A stretch of 64,000 bases of DNA from Micromonospora chersina (GCF_900091475.1 NZ_FMIB01000002.1:744001-808000); one strand, 5' to 3'; counted from the stretch's first letter, positions 19,627-31,384 are shown. Notes: generated by a model from the sequence alone, not told the origin. Numbers and translations: made by a program.

Positions 19627-20049
19627 ATGGCAGCTCAGCAGTCCACCATCGAGATCGCCCGCCCCCCACACGACGTCTTCGCCTACGCCACCGACCCGTC
19701 CCGGTTCGCCGAGTGGCAGGCCGACGTCGTCGGCGTACAGGTCGGCGACGCCGAGTTCACCACCACCCGCCGCATCAACGGCACCGAACGCGCCATGCGC
19801 CAACGGATCACTCACAACGACCCACCGCACCGCTGGGCCGCCCAGGGAATCGACGGGCCGGTCCGCCCGCACGCCACCATCACCGTCGAACCCCTCGACG
19901 GCGGCACCCGTTCCCGCGTCACCTTCACCCTCGACTTCGAAGGTCACGGCATCGGCGTCGCCCTGCTGCCCCTGGTGCGCCGGCAGTCCCGACGCGCCGC
20001 GCCGGTCAGCTACCAGAAGCTGAGGCAGCTGCTCGAACGCCGCCACTGA
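19627..20049 (+). CDS. SRPBCC-family (polyketide cyclase/START-like) protein
   Basis: A 140-residue protein of the helix-grip fold that binds hydrophobic ligands. Typical features are the N-terminal IEIARPPHDVFAYATDP and FAEWQADVV, and a C-terminal long helix SYQKLRQLLERRH. A strong GAAAGGAGC ribosome-binding site precedes the ATG. It is divergent from the SigJ-like sigma gene and may be under its control. Confidence 0.85.
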   Translation: MAAQQSTIEIARPPHDVFAYATDPSRFAEWQADVVGVQVGDAEFTTTRRINGTERAMRQRITHNDPPHRWAAQGIDGPVRPHATITVEPLDGGTRSRVTFTLDFEGHGIGVALLPLVRRQSRRAAPVSYQKLRQLLERRH

Positions 20050-20064
20050 CCGCCCCCGCCCCGA

Positions 20065-21078
20065 TCAACCACCGCCCCCCGCGGGCCCGTCCACCAGCGC
20101 CGCGACCGCCCGGTTGGTCCGGTTGGCATGCACCGCCGCGCGCTGCTGACCCGCCGTCACCTCGATGTACGTCTGCGACGACGCCAACGACGCGTGCCCC
20201 AGCAACCGCATGATCTCCGCCGCGCTCGCCCCGTCCTCGGCCAACCGGGTCGCGAACGTGTGCCGCAACGCGTGCAGCCGCGCCCCCCGCGGCACCCGGT
20301 CACCGATCCCCGCCCGCCGGTAACAGGACTCCACCAGATACTGCAGGCCACCCCGCCGCAGCGGCTCACCCCGCCGGTCCACCAGCAGCGGCGAGTCCGG
20401 CCGGACACTGCGCGATCCGAACCGCCGCCGCCGACTGTCCAGGTAGTCCGCCAGCACCCGGTCCACACCCGCCTCGATCGGCACCGTCCGCGGCCGCCCA
20501 CCCTTGCCCGCCACGTCGACCCGGCGCTCGCCGGGCCGGCCCGCCACCGACGCCACCCGCAGCGCCAGCAGCTCCGACAGCCGCAGCCCCGCGCACAACG
20601 CCAGCGCCAGCACGGCCAGGTCCCGCTCCGGCCACGGGTCGCGCTGCCGGCCGTCCTCCCGGGCCACCGCGGCCAGCAGTTCCTCCGGGGTGTCCTCGCC
20701 CCGCAACGGCTTGGGCTGGGGGAGCGGGGTGCGGGGCCGCCCCACCGCCGGCATCGGATTCCCGGGTACGACCCCCTCGGCGACCAGGAACGTGAAGAAG
20801 CTGTTCCACGTCGACCAGGCACGGTGGACCGACGCGGCGGCTCGGGGCGTGGCGAAGCGGGCGAACGCCGCGCGCATGACCCGGGGGGACAGGGCGGAGA
20901 CCGGAAGCTGGTCGAGGGGGAGGGGAGTGGTGCCGCCGTCCGCCGCCACCAGGCTCGCCACCGTGGCGAGGTCCCGCCGGTAGGCGGCCAGGGTGTGGGG
21001 GGAGGGCTTGCGGGTGGCCCGGGCGGTCAGGAACTCCTCGATCAACCGCCCTACCGGTTCGTCCGGTTTGTCATGCAT
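20065..21078 (-). CDS. Tyrosine recombinase (Xer-like integrase)
   Basis: A 337-residue recombinase. The N-terminal SAM-like core-binding domain (~1-110) is followed by a catalytic domain with all six active-site positions: R166 (GLRLSEL), K192 (AGKGGRPR), H269-x-x-R272 (LHALRHTFAT), H295 (LGHASLASS) and nucleophile Y304 (QTYIEV). Length and layout are those of XerC/XerD with a small insert. Its ATG lies inside a perfect palindrome with Xer-site geometry (21070-21097), and a dif-like site is 1 kb away. No phage or excisionase gene accompanies it. It could be a site-dedicated Xer, or the relic of an element that used dif. Confidence 0.9.
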   Translation of the reverse strand: MHDKPDEPVGRLIEEFLTARATRKPSPHTLAAYRRDLATVASLVAADGGTTPLPLDQLPVSALSPRVMRAAFARFATPRAAASVHRAWSTWNSFFTFLVAEGVVPGNPMPAVGRPRTPLPQPKPLRGEDTPEELLAAVAREDGRQRDPWPERDLAVLALALCAGLRLSELLALRVASVAGRPGERRVDVAGKGGRPRTVPIEAGVDRVLADYLDSRRRRFGSRSVRPDSPLLVDRRGEPLRRGGLQYLVESCYRRAGIGDRVPRGARLHALRHTFATRLAEDGASAAEIMRLLGHASLASSQTYIEVTAGQQRAAVHANRTNRAVAALVDGPAGGGG

Positions 21079-21097
21079 AAGGCATATTATGCATGAT
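21070..21097. other. dif-like palindromic Xer site overlapping the recombinase start
   Basis: Arms TCATGCATAA (21071-21080) and TTATGCATGA (21087-21096) are perfect inverted repeats around the six-base centre GGCATA. The ATAA-N6-TTAT core and 11-6-11 spacing are those of XerC/XerD sites. The recombinase ATG (complement of 21076-21078) lies in the left arm. It could instead be an operator for the recombinase gene. Confidence 0.6.
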
Positions 21098-21173
21098 TTT
21101 CGCGTTCCCGCCAGCGGTCGATGCGGGGGAGCGACGCCGGTAAACCACTTGTCGCGGCACCCAGACTGGGTGC

Positions 21174-22040
21174 GTGGTGGACATCGAAGAGGAACTCGTA
21201 CGCCGGCTGGTCGCCGAACAGTTCCCGCGGTGGGCGCACCTGCCGGTCGCCGCCGTGGCCCGGCAGGGGTGGGACAACCGGACCTTCCGCCTCGGCGAGC
21301 ACCTCGTCGTGCGGCTGCCCAGCGCCGAGGGCTACGTGCCCGGCGTCGCGAAGGAGGACCGCTACCTGCCCGTGCTGGCCCGCCACCTGCCGCTGCCCGT
21401 ACCCGAACCAGTGGCCACCGGAGCGCCCGGCGCCGGTTACCCGTACCCCTGGTCGGTGCGGCGCTGGCTGCCCGGCGACACCCTCGCGGCCGCCGCGGAG
21501 GTCGACCGGCCGGCCGTGGCGCGCGACCTCGGCGCGTTCCTTACCGCGCTGCGGTCCGCGCCCACCACCGGAGGTCCGGCGGCCGGGCGGCATTCCTGCT
21601 TCCGGGGCTGCCACCCGAGCGCCTACGGCGACGAGGTCGAACAGGCCCTCCAGGTGCTGGGCGGCCGGGTGGACACGGCCGCCTGCCGGGAGGTGTGGGC
21701 GCGGGCGCTGACCTCGGCCTGGCCGGTGGCGCCGGTCTGGTTCCACGGCGACGTGGCCGCCGGCAACCTGCTCGTGGCGCAGGGGCGGCTGTCGGCGGTC
21801 ATCGACTTCGGCACCTGCGGCGTCGGGGATCCCGCCTGCGACCTGGTGGCGGCGTGGACCTGGTTCGCCGGTGCGGAGCGCCGGGTGTTCCGGGAGTCGG
21901 CCGGCCTGCCCGACGACACCTGGCGGCGTGCCCGGGGCTGGGCGCTGTGGAAGGCCCTCATCACCCTCGCGACCGACGACGGGGACGAGGAGCAGTGGCG
22001 GGCCCTCGCCGCGGTCCTCGTCGACCCCGTCGTGGACTGA
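21174..22040 (+). CDS. Aminoglycoside phosphotransferase (APH)-family kinase
   Basis: A 288-residue kinase-like protein. Motifs are RQGWDNRTFRLG (ATP-binding loop), the catalytic loop HGDVAAGNLL and the metal-binding IDFGTCGVGDPACDL. The family phosphorylates aminoglycosides, macrolides or metabolites such as choline and homoserine; substrate cannot be assigned. The GTG at 21174 is preceded by CAGACT six bases upstream, giving a probable leaderless mRNA. It is the only gene between the two Xer-like sites, which invites comparison with resistance genes flanked by Xer sites on plasmids. Its base composition is ordinary for the chromosome, so recent transfer is not obvious. Confidence 0.85.
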   Translation: MVDIEEELVRRLVAEQFPRWAHLPVAAVARQGWDNRTFRLGEHLVVRLPSAEGYVPGVAKEDRYLPVLARHLPLPVPEPVATGAPGAGYPYPWSVRRWLPGDTLAAAAEVDRPAVARDLGAFLTALRSAPTTGGPAAGRHSCFRGCHPSAYGDEVEQALQVLGGRVDTAACREVWARALTSAWPVAPVWFHGDVAAGNLLVAQGRLSAVIDFGTCGVGDPACDLVAAWTWFAGAERRVFRESAGLPDDTWRRARGWALWKALITLATDDGDEEQWRALAAVLVDPVVD

Positions 22041-22066
22041 GGCCCGGGGAGGGCCGGAATCTGCTT

Positions 22067-22094
22067 ACTTGACATAATGTGCATTATCGACGTT
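22067..22094 (-). other. Candidate chromosomal dif site (XerCD recombination, replication terminus)
   Basis: Read on the minus strand the 28 bases split into AACGTCGATAA, centre TGCACA and TTATGTCAAGT. The layout is that of E. coli dif (GGTGCGCATAA, TGTATA, TTATGTTAAAT). The right arm TTATGTCAAGT matches my memory of actinobacterial dif sites. It lies in the 71-base gap between two convergent genes, as terminus sites often do. It is one of the few AT-rich spots in the window. Confidence 0.75.
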
Positions 22095-22111
22095 ACGGGA
22101 ACGGCGGCCGG

Positions 22112-22552
22112 TCAGGGCTGGAGGTCGACAACTCCCTTGCCGCTGCGGACGTCGAGCGGCACCGAGACCTGGTCGTGCGCGATGAGCCACGTGTCGCCGG
22201 TCTTCTCGAAGCCGTAGGTGACCCGCACCCACATGCCGGTGGTGGCCCTCCCGTCCCTCATCGTGCCGCTGAGCCGGCCGAACGCGTGTCCGAACGCCAC
22301 GTCCTCGCCCACGGTGAGGGTCAGGTCGCGGACCTCGTAGTCCACCGTCTCGAAGACCGCGAACACGTTCGCCCAGTTCCTCAGCTTCGCGTCCACGCCG
22401 ACGTGCTGCAGCGGCGGCTCGATGTCGAAGGACACGACGTTGGTGGTGTAGCGCTGTCTGAGGCTGTCGAGATCCTTGTCCCGGAGCCCTTCGATGATCT
22501 TGTTGATCTGCTGGCGGATCGTGGCTTCGTCCGCGTCACGCTGACCGGGCAT
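22112..22552 (-). CDS. SnoaL-like / NTF2-fold protein (YybH-type)
   Basis: A 146-residue NTF2-like protein. Features are the N-terminal helix RQQINKIIEGLRDKDLDSL, the strand NVVSFDIEPPLQHVG, and MWVRVTYGFEKTGDTWLIAH near the end. The fold serves as a small-molecule binding pocket or hydrolase. The gene follows the ECF41 sigma gene by 44 bases on the same strand, so the two probably form an operon. Confidence 0.85.
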   Translation of the reverse strand: MPGQRDADEATIRQQINKIIEGLRDKDLDSLRQRYTTNVVSFDIEPPLQHVGVDAKLRNWANVFAVFETVDYEVRDLTLTVGEDVAFGHAFGRLSGTMRDGRATTGMWVRVTYGFEKTGDTWLIAHDQVSVPLDVRSGKGVVDLQP

Positions 22553-22596
22553 TCTTCCCGTACCTCTCCCCCGTGCTGGGATCTTGACGGCTCGAC

Positions 22597-23511
22597 TCAG
22601 CGACTCAGGGTGATCTCCCGCTCCATGTGCGACAGCTTGTGCGGGTTGCGCACGGCGTAGAGGCCGGTGACGAGGCCGTCGTCGATGCGTACCGCCAGGA
22701 CGGCTTCGATCTCGTCGCCCTGCTCCATGATCAGCGCCGGGAAGCCGTTGACCTGGGCCGGCCGCAGCGACATCAGCTCAGCGATCTTGCCCAGCCCGGC
22801 AGCCAGCAGCCGGGCCACCTTGTCGGCGCCGACGACCGGGCGCGGGACGGCCTGCCGGACTCCCCCGCCGTCGCCCAGGAACACGACGTCCGGCGCGAGG
22901 ATGTCGAGCAGGCTCTGCAGGTCGCCGGTCTCGGTCGCCTTGCGGAACGCCTCGAGGGCGTCGCGGGTCTCGGCCGGGGACGTGACCCCGCGGGGCCGGC
23001 GTGCGGCGACGTGGCCGCGGGCGCGGTGGGCGATCTGGCGGACCGCGGCCTCGTTCTTGTCGACGGCCTCGGCGATCTCCTCGTAGGGCAGGTCGAACAC
23101 CTCGCGCAGGACGAACACGGCCCGCTCGGTCGGCGTGAGGGTCTCCAGCACGAGCAGCATCGCCATCGAGACGCTGTCGGCCAGCTCGACGTCCTCGGCC
23201 ACGTCGGGTGCGGTCAGCAGCGGCTCGGGCAGCCAGGGGCCGACGTAGGACTCCTTGCGGCGGCCGAGTGTGCGCAGCCGGGCGAGGGCCTGGCGGGTGG
23301 TGATGCGGACCAGGTAGGCCCGCTGTTCGCGCACGGTGGCAAGGTCGACGCGTACCCAGCGCAGCCAGGTCTCCTGGAGGACGTCCTCGGCGTCGGCGGC
23401 CGAGCCGAGCATCTCGTAGGCGACGGTGAACAGCAGGTTGCGGTGGGTGAGGAACGCCTCGGTGGCGGGGTCCGGGCGGTCGTCGCGTGCGGTCTGCGCC
23501 GTGCCGGCCAT
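22597..23511 (-). CDS. ECF41-type RNA polymerase sigma factor
   Basis: A 304-residue sigma factor. Region 2 contains YEMLGSAADAEDVLQETWLRW and region 4 contains TPTERAVFVLREVFDLPYEE. The linker motif GPWLPEPLL and the SnoaL-like C-terminal domain with DGGGVRQAVPRPV and NPHKL are the hallmarks of group ECF41, where the C-terminal domain tunes activity instead of a separate anti-sigma. The ATG at 23511 has AGGAG seven to eight bases upstream and is preferred to the one at 23547. A divergent carboxymuconolactone decarboxylase gene is the standard ECF41 partner. Confidence 0.93.
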   Translation of the reverse strand: MAGTAQTARDDRPDPATEAFLTHRNLLFTVAYEMLGSAADAEDVLQETWLRWVRVDLATVREQRAYLVRITTRQALARLRTLGRRKESYVGPWLPEPLLTAPDVAEDVELADSVSMAMLLVLETLTPTERAVFVLREVFDLPYEEIAEAVDKNEAAVRQIAHRARGHVAARRPRGVTSPAETRDALEAFRKATETGDLQSLLDILAPDVVFLGDGGGVRQAVPRPVVGADKVARLLAAGLGKIAELMSLRPAQVNGFPALIMEQGDEIEAVLAVRIDDGLVTGLYAVRNPHKLSHMEREITLSR

Positions 23512-23690
23512 GGGTGGCTCCTGTTCGTTCTCGACGGTGTCGTCCATGGGATGCCGGTGGGGGCCGTCGTGTGACAGCGACGGGCGTACGGATGGTTGTG
23601 GCGGTCGTCACGTGGTCGTGGTGTCACGGGGTCGGGGGCCGGCGGCATCTCGTGGTCGTCCGGTGCGACACCATCAAGGAGGGACGAGCC

Positions 23691-24176
23691 ATGGATGCTC
23701 GGTTCGACATGTTCGCCAACGAGACCGCCGTCAAGTTCGCCAAGCGATTCGCCAACGCCGGCCTGGTCATCCACCAGTCGTCGCTGCCGAGGTCCACGCA
23801 GGAGCTGGTGTCGCTGCGCGCGAGCCAGATCAACGGGTGCGGCTGGTGCATCGACATGCACACGAAGGAGGCCGCGGCGGCCGGCGAGTCGGCGGTGCGG
23901 CTGCACCTGGTCGCGGCCTGGCGGGAGTCGACGGTCTTCAGCGAGGCCGAGCAGGCGGCGTTGGCGCTCGCCGAGGAGGGCACCCGGCTCGCCGACGCCC
24001 ACGAGGGGGTGTCGGACGAGACCTGGGCGGCGGTCCGCAAGCACTACGACGACGACCAGATCGCGGCGCTGGTGGCCCTGGTGGCGCTGATCAACGCGGC
24101 GAACCGGATGGCCGTGATCGTGCACCAGCGGGGTGGTTCGTACGAGCCGGGGATGTTCGCGGCCGCGTTGGGCTGA
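23691..24176 (+). CDS. Carboxymuconolactone decarboxylase-family protein (AhpD-like)
   Basis: A 161-residue helical protein. The CxxC-x3-H motif NGCGWCIDMHTKEA is the AhpD-type redox centre, so a peroxidase or alkylhydroperoxidase-like activity is more likely than decarboxylation. AAGGAGGG precedes the ATG at 23691. It is divergent from the ECF41 sigma factor, matching the known COE (carboxymuconolactone decarboxylase/oxidoreductase/epimerase) partner genes of that group, and is the likely regulon member. Confidence 0.9.
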   Translation: MDARFDMFANETAVKFAKRFANAGLVIHQSSLPRSTQELVSLRASQINGCGWCIDMHTKEAAAAGESAVRLHLVAAWRESTVFSEAEQAALALAEEGTRLADAHEGVSDETWAAVRKHYDDDQIAALVALVALINAANRMAVIVHQRGGSYEPGMFAAALG

Positions 24177-24189
24177 CCGGTCGGCGGGT

Positions 24190-24218
24190 CCGGCCCGGAC
24201 CGTTCCGGTCCGGGCCGG
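24190..24218. terminator. Bidirectional terminator hairpin
   Basis: CCGGCCCGGACC (24190-24201) pairs perfectly with GGTCCGGGCCGG (24207-24218) around a five-base loop between two convergent genes. Confidence 0.75.
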
Positions 24219-24257
24219 GCGCTCGGTGGCGCTCGCTCGCCTCAGGAGGGCACCCGC

Positions 24258-26636
<2,379 letters not shown>

Positions 26637-26692
26637 CGTGTCTCCGTCGGTGGGCGGGAGGGAGGCGTGGTGGTGGGTGACGGCCATGGCGG

Positions 26693-27139
<447 letters not shown>

Positions 27140-27222
27140 CTGCCCGATCGTGCCATGTCGCCGCGGGGGTTGCCCAGCACCGCCGCACCGCTACGGCGTC
27201 GCCCCGGCTCGGCGGCGGTCGG

Positions 27223-28167
27223 TCACCGCGCCGGGACGTTCCGGCGCGCGGCCACCGCGCTCCAGGTGATGGCGACGGCCAGGGTCAGGACCACCACGGC
27301 GAGGGTGAGCCAGACCGGCAGCTTGCCCACGGGGGTCTCGGCCAGGATCAACTTCACTCCGGCGAACGCGAGCAGCACGGCCAGGCCGTAGCGCAGGTAG
27401 CTGAAGTGCCTCAGCAGGCCGGCCAGGCAGAAGTACAGGCTGCGCAGCCCGAGCACGGCGAAGGCGTTCGCCGTCCAGACCAGGAACGTGTTGGTGGTGA
27501 CGGCCAGGATCGCCGCGACCGAGTCGATCGCGAAGATGACGTCGGTGGCCTCGATCGCCACCAGCGCGACCAGCAGCACCGTGCCGGTGCGGCGGCCGTC
27601 GGCCCGGACGGTGAAGCGGCCGTCGTGGTAGCGGGGCACGGTCGGCACCAGCCGGCGGAAGATCCGGACGGCGATGTTGCGGTCGGGGTCGACGTCCGGC
27701 TCGCCGCGGACCGCGAGGCGCCAGCCGGTCCAGATCAGGAACGCGCCGAGGACGAGCCCGGCCCAGGTCAGCCGGTCCAGTAGTTGCGCGCCGGCGAAGA
27801 TGAAGACCAGCCGGAAGCCGAGTGCCCCGAGCACTCCCCAGAAGAGCACCTTGTGCTGGTACTCGGCGGGTACCCGGAAGTAGGTGAACAGCAGTGCGAA
27901 GACGAAGACGTTGTCGACGGACAGCGCCTTCTCCAGCAGGTAACCGGAGAAGTACGCCACCGCGGGCCCGCTGCCGCGCCACAGCCAGATCACCAGGCCG
28001 AAGGCGACCCCCGTGGTGATCCACACCGCGCTCCAGAGCAGCGCCTCGCGGAGCTCGACGACGTGATGGTCGCGGTGGGAGAACAGGTCCACCGCGAGCA
28101 TGACGGCGATGACAGCGCCGACCGCCAGCCAGGCCCAGGCCGGTGCCGCGAACGTGGTCTCGTCCAT
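27223..28167 (-). CDS. TerC/Alx-family membrane protein
   Basis: A 314-residue protein with eight to nine hydrophobic segments. The hallmark membrane-embedded acidic motifs are present: LEKALSVDNVFVFALLFTYF and IEATDVIFAIDSVAAILAVT. TerC-family proteins act in manganese efflux, metalation of exported proteins or tellurite resistance. I found no yybP-ykoY manganese riboswitch in the 160-base leader. The gene stands alone between pdxY and araC on the same strand. Confidence 0.9.
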   Translation of the reverse strand: MDETTFAAPAWAWLAVGAVIAVMLAVDLFSHRDHHVVELREALLWSAVWITTGVAFGLVIWLWRGSGPAVAYFSGYLLEKALSVDNVFVFALLFTYFRVPAEYQHKVLFWGVLGALGFRLVFIFAGAQLLDRLTWAGLVLGAFLIWTGWRLAVRGEPDVDPDRNIAVRIFRRLVPTVPRYHDGRFTVRADGRRTGTVLLVALVAIEATDVIFAIDSVAAILAVTTNTFLVWTANAFAVLGLRSLYFCLAGLLRHFSYLRYGLAVLLAFAGVKLILAETPVGKLPVWLTLAVVVLTLAVAITWSAVAARRNVPAR

Positions 28168-28326
28168 CCGGCGTCCTCCGCATCCGCGCCGGGGCGCGGC
28201 CGGGCGCCCGTTCCGGCCGGTACGTGGCAGCGGCGGAACCGGACTGTGTCGCTGTCGAGCCTAGGCGAGTCGTCGGTGGGGAGACGGTGGTCCGGTCAAG
28301 TCCGCGGTCGGCGCGCGGTGGTCGGC

Positions 28327-29178
<852 letters not shown>

Positions 29179-29212
29179 GGGCTCATCGTCGCATCCGCGC
29201 GCGCAGCCCAGG

Positions 29213-29785
29213 TCAGGTGTCGGCGCGCAGGCGGGCGTGCAGGTGCATGTCGTGCCAGCCGTCGGTGTGCCGGGCGGCGCCGCGCTGGGTGCCCTCGGCG
29301 GTGAGGCCGGCCCGTTCGGCCACCCGGCAGGAGGCCGGGTTGGCGGTGGAGTGGCGCAGCCAGACGCGGTGCAGGCCGAGCCGGTCGAAGCCGAAGGCGG
29401 TGAGGGCGGTCAGGGCGCGGGCGGCGACGTGCCGGCCGCGGGCGGCGGGCAGCACCCAGTACGACACCTCGGCCTGGGCCTCGGGCAGGTCGAGGGCGCG
29501 CAGGCTGATCTGTCCGAGCACCCCGGCGCCGTCGGTGACCGCCCAGCCGGCGCCGGTCTCCCGCCGCCAGCGGACGGGCCAGGAGGCGATCCAGTCGCGG
29601 GCCTCGTCGTCGGTCATGGCGCGGCAGTGCCAGCGCCGGATGGCGGGGTCGGCGTACGCGGTGAGGACGGCGGGCCGGTCCTCGGGTCGCCAGGGGCGCA
29701 GGCGCAGGTCGCCGGCGTCGAGGTCGGGTTGGGGGTGGCGGGCGAGGGCGCCGGGGCGCAGGGCCGGGGTGGTGAGCAGCGGCAT
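29213..29785 (-). CDS. GNAT-family N-acetyltransferase (RimJ/RimL-like)
   Basis: A 190-residue acetyltransferase. RLRPWRPEDRPAVLTAYADP is the usual N-terminus. SYWVLPAARGRHVAARALTAL is the acetyl-CoA-binding loop and HRVWLRHSTANPASCRVAERAG the following strand and helix. GATCAT six bases before the ATG suggests a leaderless transcript. The likely activity is acetylation of an alpha- or side-chain amine; the substrate is unknown. Confidence 0.85.
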   Translation of the reverse strand: MPLLTTPALRPGALARHPQPDLDAGDLRLRPWRPEDRPAVLTAYADPAIRRWHCRAMTDDEARDWIASWPVRWRRETGAGWAVTDGAGVLGQISLRALDLPEAQAEVSYWVLPAARGRHVAARALTALTAFGFDRLGLHRVWLRHSTANPASCRVAERAGLTAEGTQRGAARHTDGWHDMHLHARLRADT

Positions 29786-29965
29786 GCGCCCATGATCCGC
29801 CACGACGGGCGGTGACGGCGGGGCGACGCCGGGTGCGGGGCCGCGAGCTGCGCGGACCGTTCGGCTCAGGGTTTCGACCGCCCGGCGCGGGACGGGTTTC
29901 GGCGCAGCGTGCGGCGGGGGCATGAACGGGTGGGTTTTCCGCCATTCTCCGGAGAGGAAGCAGGC

Positions 29966-31384
29966 ATGCTTTCCGCACTCGATCGTCGGCACACCGTCGC
30001 GCCGCCGGGCTACAGCCGGTGGCTGATCCCGCCGGCGGCGCTGGCCATCCATCTCTGCATCGGGCAGGTGTACGCGACAAGCGTGTACAAGAACTCCCTG
30101 ATCGCGCACTTCGACACGGGACAGACGGCGATCGGGGTGATCTTCAGCATCGCCATCGTGATGCTGGGGTTGTCGGCCGCGGTGGCGGGCACGTGGGTGG
30201 AGGCGAACGGGCCGCGGAAGGCGATGTTCGTCTCGGCGTGCTTCTGGGCGGCGGGCTTCCTGGTCGGCGCGCTCGGCATCGCCACGAAGCAGCTGTGGCT
30301 GCTGTACCTGGGGTACGGGGTGCTCGGCGGGATCGGGCTGGGGATCGGGTACATCTCCCCCGTCTCCACGTTGATCAAGTGGTTCCCGGACCGGCCCGGG
30401 CTGGCGACCGGGCTGGCGATCATGGGCTTCGGTGGTGGAGCCATGGTGGCCTCTCCTCTGTCCCGGCAGCTGCTGTCGTTCTACGACTCCGGGTACGACC
30501 CGGCGAACGCGGGCTCGACGGCGTCGGGCAGCGCGCTGGTGTGGCTGTTCCTGACGTTGGGCGTCGGCTACTTCGTGATCATGATGTTCGGGGTGTTCAA
30601 CGTGCGGGTGCCGGCGGCCGACTGGCGGCCGGCGGGCTTCGACCCGGCGCGGGTGGCGGCGAAGCCGCTGGTGACCACGGCGAACGTGTCGGCGGCCAAC
30701 GCGGTGAAGACCCGCTCGTTCTGGCTGCTGTGGGTGGTGCTGTTCTGCAACGTGACGGCGGGCATCGGGATCCTGGAGCAGGCCAGCCCGATGATCCAGG
30801 ACTTCTTCCGCGACAACGGCACGTCGGCGGTGTCCGTGGCCGCGGCCGGCGGGTTCGTGGGGCTGCTGTCGCTGTTCAACATGGCCGGCCGGTTCGTGTG
30901 GTCCTCGACGTCGGACGTGATCGGCCGCAAGCCCATCTACCTGCTGTACCTGGGTGTCGGCATGGTGCTGTACGTGCTGCTGGCCCTGTTCGGGCAGACC
31001 GCGACGGCGCTGTTCGTGCTGCTGGCGTGCGTGATCCTGTCGTTCTACGGCGGCGGGTTCGCCACCGTGCCGGCATACCTGCGGGACCTGTTCGGCACGT
31101 ACGAGGTGGGCGCGATCCACGGCCGGTTGCTGACGGCGTGGTCGGCGGCGGGGGTGGCCGGCCCGCTGATCGTGAACGCGTTCCTGGACGCGCAGGGCAA
31201 GCCGGGCACGTTGACGGCAGCGGCGTACCGGCCGGCGCTGTTCACGATGGTCGGGGTGCTGGCGGTCGGTTTCGTGGCGAACCTGCTGATCCGGCCGGTG
31301 CCGGAACGGTTCCACGAGCCGGCGTCGGGCCGGGACGGTGTCGAGGATGCGCAGCCGGTGACGGCGGAGAGGAGCGGGTCGTGA
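29966..31384 (+). CDS. MFS transporter, oxalate/formate antiporter-like (OFA) family
   Basis: A 472-residue transporter with 12 predicted spans. Recognisable OFA features are the first-helix segment PPAALAIHLCIGQVYATSV, LGGIGLGIGYISPVSTLIKW and GRFVWSSTSDVIGRKPIYL. The ATG at 29966 has GAGAGGAAG upstream and is preferred to one at 29909. Transported substrates in the family are organic acid anions. The next ORF starts inside its stop codon and encodes a one-span partner subunit. Confidence 0.92.
   Translation: MLSALDRRHTVAPPGYSRWLIPPAALAIHLCIGQVYATSVYKNSLIAHFDTGQTAIGVIFSIAIVMLGLSAAVAGTWVEANGPRKAMFVSACFWAAGFLVGALGIATKQLWLLYLGYGVLGGIGLGIGYISPVSTLIKWFPDRPGLATGLAIMGFGGGAMVASPLSRQLLSFYDSGYDPANAGSTASGSALVWLFLTLGVGYFVIMMFGVFNVRVPAADWRPAGFDPARVAAKPLVTTANVSAANAVKTRSFWLLWVVLFCNVTAGIGILEQASPMIQDFFRDNGTSAVSVAAAGGFVGLLSLFNMAGRFVWSSTSDVIGRKPIYLLYLGVGMVLYVLLALFGQTATALFVLLACVILSFYGGGFATVPAYLRDLFGTYEVGAIHGRLLTAWSAAGVAGPLIVNAFLDAQGKPGTLTAAAYRPALFTMVGVLAVGFVANLLIRPVPERFHEPASGRDGVEDAQPVTAERSGS

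Noticed and set aside
20065..21078. Prophage or integrative conjugative element around the recombinase
   Set aside because: No excisionase, replication, mobilisation or structural gene is nearby, and neighbours are ordinary chromosomal genes.
23570..23660. ECF41-type -35 elements (TGTCAC-like) between the sigma and CMD genes
   Set aside because: TGTCAC occurs on both strands, but no CGTC -10 lies at the needed ~16-18-base spacing, so I did not annotate a promoter.
28168..28326. yybP-ykoY manganese riboswitch before terC
   Set aside because: The characteristic GGGGAGTAG-like core is absent from the minus-strand leader.
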